Assembly (NCBI GenBank): GCA_019689775.1
Contig: JADGGV010000035.1
Location: 1 to 16,611 of the forward strand
Length of the DNA: 16,611 bases
Direction: 5' to 3'
Source of the DNA: Gemmatimonadota bacterium
GTDB taxonomy: Bacteria > Gemmatimonadota > Gemmatimonadetes > Longimicrobiales > RSA9
Both the position numbers and the translations under genes were made by a program. The notes beneath the pieces were generated by a model. That model was not told where the DNA came from, did no database searches, and saw only the letters and a list, made by a program, of their open reading frames with translations. Shown here one piece after another: positions 13,080 through 16,611 of this stretch (position 1 is its first letter; each line of letters opens with the position of its first letter).

Positions 13080-15035
13080 TCACCCGACCGCCGCGCCCTC
13101 CGCGAGGAACGTCTCCCGGAAATACCCCACCGGGATCGTCCCCATGGCCATGAACCGCTCGTGGAACTCCTTCTCGGAGAACCGCGCGCCGCGCGCCTTG
13201 CGGTACGCCTCGCGGAGCTCGAGGATCGCGTTCTTGCCGAGATTGTAGGTGATGGCCTGGGTGGGCCACTTCGAGTAGCGGTAGATGGCGCGCTCGGCGC
13301 CGTCGCAGATCGCCTTCGCGGTCGGGTCGGAGGCGGCGGCGGCGCAGGCGCCCGGGTAGAAGTCGACGTTCTCGGTGAAGTAGTCGCGCGCCTCGTCGAA
13401 CGTCATGCGGCCGGTGTGCAGGCCGACGTCGACGCGCACGCGGACGGCGCGCAGGAGCTGGCCCTGGAGCTCGTAGAGGTACTCGCCGGGGGTGTAGAAG
13501 CCATACTCGCGGCCGGCGACGGGCTCGGACATCAGCTCCTCGGCATACAGCCCCCAGCCCTCGGCGGCCATGGAGTCCTCCCACATCGAGGAGGAATCCT
13601 CGACCGCGCCGGGGGTGAGCCAGCGGATGTTGGAGATCCGGTCCGCGTGCTCCGCCATGTACTTGAAGTGCCAGTCGTGGCCGGGGAAGCCCTCGTGCAG
13701 CGCCGTGTCCGCGACGGAGGCGCGGTTGTTCAGCTTGAGCGCGCCGGGGTCGTTGCCCGTCGGCGTCAGGTAGAAGCGCCCGACGCCGGACTTCTTGAAC
13801 GGCGGCGCCGCGTAGTAGGCGGCGTCGATCGTGCTGCGCAGCACCGGCGGGGTCGGGTAGACGTCGAGGCGGTAATCGGCCGGAATGTCGAAGAGCCCGT
13901 GCTCGCGCCCGTAGGCGACGGCGCGCTCGCCCGTCTCGACGTACCAGCGCAGCAGCTCGTCGTCGTCCCGGGGCGAGTCCTTGGCCAGGTGCGCCATGAC
14001 GGCGCGCACGGAGGCGTTCCGCTCCGCGGGCGTGCCGAAGCGCAGCCCGAGGCCGGCATCCCGGGCCAGCCGCTCGGCGACCTCGAAGATGCGCGCCTGG
14101 TAATGGGCCACCTGCTCCGCGCCGTGGCGCCACAGCTCGTCCACGGAGCGCGGATCGCGCAGGTTGTTGTGGACGCGCCACTCGTACTCCTTCACGCCGG
14201 CCGCGAAGCGGTCGGCCTTCTCCTGCGTGTCGAACGTCGCGCCGAGGAACGTCGCGAAGTCGGCGTAGGCGCGCGCGGCCGCGGATGCGGCCTCGGCGAG
14301 GTCGCGCAGCATGCCCGCGGCGAACGGCCGCGCGCCCAGGGAGCGTTTGGCCTGCGCCGGCAGGGTCCGCTCGAAGTACTCCGCGTTCGCGCGGCTCCCG
14401 GCGATCCCGTCACGCTCGACCATGCGCCGGTCCGGCACGTTGCCGACGCGCTTCCCCTCCAGCAGGTTCGCCCGGGCCGCCGCGACGTAGCCCGGCACCG
14501 CGCGCAGCCGCTCGACGACCAGCCGCCACTCCGCCTCGGTGCCGAGCAGCCCGCCGCCCACGTCGGTCATCTGCTGGAGCTGCCAGTCCACGCCGCGGAA
14601 CGGCTCGGCGACGTACGTGTCCACCGCGCGCTGCGGGTAGTGCAGCTCCTCGAGCTGGTGGAGCATGAAGTCGAGCTGCGCCTCCAGCACCGCGCGGTCG
14701 ATCCGCTCGGCCGCCGGCAGCTCGGTCGCGGGGATCCGGGCTAGCTCGCGCTTCACGTCGCGGTAGAAGCGGATCTCGTCCTGGAGCGCCTCGGGCCGGT
14801 AGTCACGTAGCCGGCCATTGACCTCGCGCAGGTCGTCGGAGTAGCCGTCGCCGCCAAGGTACGTGGACGTGACCGGGTTGAGCGCGAGCACGCGCAGGAA
14901 GTAGCGGTCACGCAGCCGCGTGAACGCGTCGGCCGCGCGCGGCGAGGCGGCCAACACGCCGACGCGGCCCGGACCGAGGATCCCCGCGGTCGCCAGCGCG
15001 CGGGACGTATGCTGGAGGAAGGTGCGGCGTTTCAC
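13080..15035 (-). CDS. Tat-exported DUF885 family metallopeptidase
   Basis: The 651-aa product belongs to DUF885, a family of predicted zinc peptidases related by motif to the M3/M32 gluzincin style. The motif HEGFPGH (residues 447-453) supplies the two metal histidines and catalytic glutamate (His447, Glu448, His453), and the downstream AEGWGLYAEEL (from 491, Glu492) supplies the third ligand. Other family marks are YTPGEYL, GRMTFDEARDYF and YNLGKNAILELREAYRKAR. The N-terminus KRRTFLQHTSRALATAGILG has a twin-arginine motif, indicating export of a folded, probably metal-loaded protein to the periplasm. The start is a GTG at 15035 with GGAGG 4 nt upstream (complement of 15040-15044). It is a stand-alone gene. 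Peptide hydrolysis is inferred from family and motif; the exact substrate is unknown. Confidence 0.9.
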   Translation of the reverse strand: MKRRTFLQHTSRALATAGILGPGRVGVLAASPRAADAFTRLRDRYFLRVLALNPVTSTYLGGDGYSDDLREVNGRLRDYRPEALQDEIRFYRDVKRELARIPATELPAAERIDRAVLEAQLDFMLHQLEELHYPQRAVDTYVAEPFRGVDWQLQQMTDVGGGLLGTEAEWRLVVERLRAVPGYVAAARANLLEGKRVGNVPDRRMVERDGIAGSRANAEYFERTLPAQAKRSLGARPFAAGMLRDLAEAASAAARAYADFATFLGATFDTQEKADRFAAGVKEYEWRVHNNLRDPRSVDELWRHGAEQVAHYQARIFEVAERLARDAGLGLRFGTPAERNASVRAVMAHLAKDSPRDDDELLRWYVETGERAVAYGREHGLFDIPADYRLDVYPTPPVLRSTIDAAYYAAPPFKKSGVGRFYLTPTGNDPGALKLNNRASVADTALHEGFPGHDWHFKYMAEHADRISNIRWLTPGAVEDSSSMWEDSMAAEGWGLYAEELMSEPVAGREYGFYTPGEYLYELQGQLLRAVRVRVDVGLHTGRMTFDEARDYFTENVDFYPGACAAAASDPTAKAICDGAERAIYRYSKWPTQAITYNLGKNAILELREAYRKARGARFSEKEFHERFMAMGTIPVGYFRETFLAEGAAVG

Positions 15036-15150
15036 GGCGCCTCCACGGCACGTTCAGGGGGTGCGGGGCCGCGGCAGGATACGCGCGCCGGCGGCCGCGG
15101 TCCATACCCCGCGGCGCCGCGCCGGAGTTCCGCGCCGGGCCGAAACGGAA

Positions 15151-15184
15151 GCCGCCGCCGTCCCCCTGCGGAGTCGGCGGCGGC
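15151..15184 (-). terminator. Intrinsic terminator after the DUF4412-like gene
   Basis: GCCGCCGCCG (15151-15160) and CGGCGGCGGC (15175-15184) form a perfect 10-bp stem with a 14-nt loop. On the minus strand the stem is followed by TTCCGTTTCGG (complement of 15140-15150), a modest T-rich tract. It lies about 97 nt downstream of the stop at 15281. The CGG repeats could also be chance low-complexity sequence. Confidence 0.5.
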
Positions 15185-15280
15185 GGAGCATCGGTGCGGT
15201 GGCTCGTCGCGGCGCCCGCGGAGCCTCGGCGCGTCGCGGAAGCCGCGGCGGCGGCGGTGCGTCGCGGCGGCGGCGTCGCC

Positions 15281-16390
15281 TCAGTGTTGGGGCTTCGACA
15301 GCGCCGACTCGACCTTCTTGTACTCCGCCGGCACCTCGAACAGCGACGCCGGCACCGGGCCCGCCTTGATCTCCTTCAGCTCGGTGCTGGTCGTGAGGAT
15401 CGTGCCCTGCTTCGGCGCGGCCTTCTCGTCCTGCTCCTGCCGCTGCTCCTCGTCGCCTGCGGCGGCCGCGGCGGCGGCCTGCTTCAGCTTGCCGAAGAGG
15501 CCCTTGCCGGCCTTCTTCGCGCCGCTCTCCTTCGCCTCGGCCTTCTCGCCCGCCTCGCCGAGCGCGAGCTTGCGGTCGAACTTCTGCCCGGGCGGCACGC
15601 CGATGACGTACGTCGTCGACTTGACCGACACGCCGGGCAGCTTCTGGAGCTCCTTGCCGGAGGCCTCGAGCGCCTGCGCGATGCGCGGATCGCCCGCGAA
15701 CGCCGCCGAAAGCATCCGGGTCGCCCCGCGGAAGTCGCGCGAGACCCGCTTCGCGTACGCCGCCTGGAACTCCTGCTGCGCCGCGCGCGTCGGCACGGTC
15801 GTCGAGTTCCAGGTGTCGACGAGGACGACGAGGGTGCCGGCGTCCTCCTTCTCGGACTTCCCCTCCGGCGTCGCGCGCGTCTCGACCGTCAGCGTCATGA
15901 ACGAGCGCGCGGCCCGGTAGCCGGCGATGTCCTGCGTCTCGCCGGTGTTCTCGACGTCCACCTTGTATTTGAGCTCGACATCCGGCACCGCCTCGCCCTT
16001 CGCCTTCGCGTCCGCCTTCGCCTGCGCGTAGCTCGCCTTGGCCTGGTTCGTCATCGCGTCCAGCGCGGCGGCCATCTCCTCGAAGGTCATCGTGCTGTAC
16101 GTCTTCGCCTTGTTGTCGAGCATTGTGATCGTGCCGGCGTCGACGTCGATGATCGTCGAGCGGCCTCCGGCGTCCGTGCGCATCTTGTGCCCCGAGATGT
16201 ACGACGTCTCGGTGTTCGTCGTCGAGCCGCCGCCGAGCCTCGCGGCGAAGCCGACCATCTTCCCCAGCCCGCCGCCGAACTTGACGGACGTCTCCGACGT
16301 GAACGTGACCTGCGCGCGCGCGGGCGCGGCGGTCGCCACCGTGGCGAGCCCGGCGGCGAGGACCGTGGCGAGCAGACGGCTGTGTCGCAT
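15281..16390 (-). CDS. Secreted DUF4412-like protein, function unknown
   Basis: This 369-aa protein has a Sec signal (residues 1-26, ending APARA before Q). The N-terminal half has SYISGHKMRTD (63-73), STIIDVDAGTITMLDNKAKTYSTM (78-101) and a later AGYRA (157-161), a pattern seen in DUF4412 proteins, which bind unknown ligands in the periplasm. A lysine/glutamate/alanine-rich stretch with a poly-alanine run (about 280-325) splits the domain from a C-terminal block SLFEVPAEYKKVES, also typical of the family. Such low-complexity insertions are often flexible linkers. The ATG at 16390 has GGAG 7 nt upstream (complement of 16398-16401); the frame extends to 16561 but without a signal peptide. A good candidate promoter lies upstream and a terminator downstream, so it is probably monocistronic. 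The family call is moderate. Confidence 0.75.
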   Translation of the reverse strand: MRHSRLLATVLAAGLATVATAAPARAQVTFTSETSVKFGGGLGKMVGFAARLGGGSTTNTETSYISGHKMRTDAGGRSTIIDVDAGTITMLDNKAKTYSTMTFEEMAAALDAMTNQAKASYAQAKADAKAKGEAVPDVELKYKVDVENTGETQDIAGYRAARSFMTLTVETRATPEGKSEKEDAGTLVVLVDTWNSTTVPTRAAQQEFQAAYAKRVSRDFRGATRMLSAAFAGDPRIAQALEASGKELQKLPGVSVKSTTYVIGVPPGQKFDRKLALGEAGEKAEAKESGAKKAGKGLFGKLKQAAAAAAAGDEEQRQEQDEKAAPKQGTILTTSTELKEIKAGPVPASLFEVPAEYKKVESALSKPQH

Positions 16391-16516
16391 GGGACGACTC
16401 CGGTGTTGGGATGGCGGTGGTGCCCGGAGGTGCCGGCGAGTCCGGGACCGCGGCGGCTCCATCCGGTCCACGGACGGAACGCGGCCGCCGCGGCGGGCGG
16501 CTGGTTGGCTGGGGGG

Positions 16517-16545
16517 ACGATAGGGCGCCCGGTTCCGGGACGCAA
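16517..16545 (-). promoter_or_regulatory. Candidate promoter of the DUF4412-like gene
   Basis: On the minus strand TTGCGT (complement of 16540-16545) and TATCGT (complement of 16517-16522) are separated by exactly 17 nt. This would start transcription near 16510 and give a leader of about 120 nt before the ATG at 16390. The spacer contains the inverted repeat CCCGG-2 nt-CCGGG. The match to the housekeeping consensus is partial (3 of 6 and 4 of 6). Confidence 0.45.
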
Positions 16546-16591
16546 GTCCGTCGCGCAGCACCGAGTTGCGCCCGGATGCGGCGACGGCCCG

Positions 16592-16611
16592 GCCGCCGGT
16601 GTGCCGGCGGC
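16592..16611. terminator. Hairpin at the right edge of the window
   Basis: GCCGCCGG (16592-16599) and CCGGCGGC (16604-16611) form a perfect 8-bp stem with the 4-nt loop TGTG. It ends exactly at the window edge, so any T-tract to the right cannot be seen. It may terminate a gene outside the window or be a chance GC-rich palindrome. Confidence 0.3.

Noticed and set aside
12969..14744. A 591-codon plus-strand frame opposite the DUF885 gene
   Set aside because: It is antisense to a protein with an intact HEGFPGH site and shows no recognisable domain or sensible start.
15110..15121. Perfect 12-bp palindrome CGCGGCGCCGCG
   Set aside because: It consists only of G and C in a GC-rich spacer full of CGG repeats; chance is a sufficient explanation.

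Overview
The window is visibly GC-rich (about 70 % by eye, not computed). Its gene content resembles Gemmatimonadota (Gemmatimonadaceae-like): a SusC/RagA plus SusD/RagB pair in a high-GC genome, exported M28 and DUF885 peptidases, small plug-like lipoproteins and a DUF47-Pit phosphate operon. The phylum is an inference from family content; there is no rRNA or other marker gene. I see no mobile element, tRNA, rRNA or CRISPR array.

Layout: (1) 1-483 holds no gene. It is the long leader of the next operon and carries a terminator-like hairpin at its left edge. (2) 484-5355 (+) is a two-gene operon for a TonB-linked outer-membrane transporter (SusC-like) and its surface lipoprotein (SusD-like), closed by a 13-bp perfect hairpin. 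No degradative enzyme, sigma factor or anti-sigma factor lies beside it. (3) 5517-6314 (-) encodes two small lipoproteins. (4) 6412-7474 (+) encodes a small outer-membrane-type protein and a lipoprotein with a degenerate plug-like tail. (5) 7491-8279 (-) encodes a secreted carboxypeptidase-regulatory plus TonB-plug protein with no barrel. (6) 8358-10009 (-) is a DUF47 (PhoU-like) and Pit phosphate transporter operon with a 2-nt gap. (7) 10262-10663 (+), divergent from it, encodes a small protein resembling the CFI-box domain. The divergent spacer holds four contiguous 11-bp units with a CAC core, an arrangement like a PHO box. (8) 10701-12338 (-) encodes a secreted M28 metallopeptidase. (9) 12525-12914 (+) encodes a VOC-fold protein. 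(10) 13080-15035 (-) encodes a Tat-exported DUF885 metallopeptidase. (11) 15281-16390 (-) encodes a secreted DUF4412-like protein with a good candidate promoter upstream.

Nine of the 13 genes carry Sec, lipoprotein or Tat export signals, and Pit is an inner-membrane protein. The window is therefore mostly an envelope and nutrient-acquisition region: uptake through the SusCD pair, phosphate import, and periplasmic or extracellular peptide turnover. The most original observations are the phased 11-bp array between the phosphate operon and the CFI-box-like gene, the two adjacent barrel-less plug-type proteins, and a start-site hairpin on one of them.
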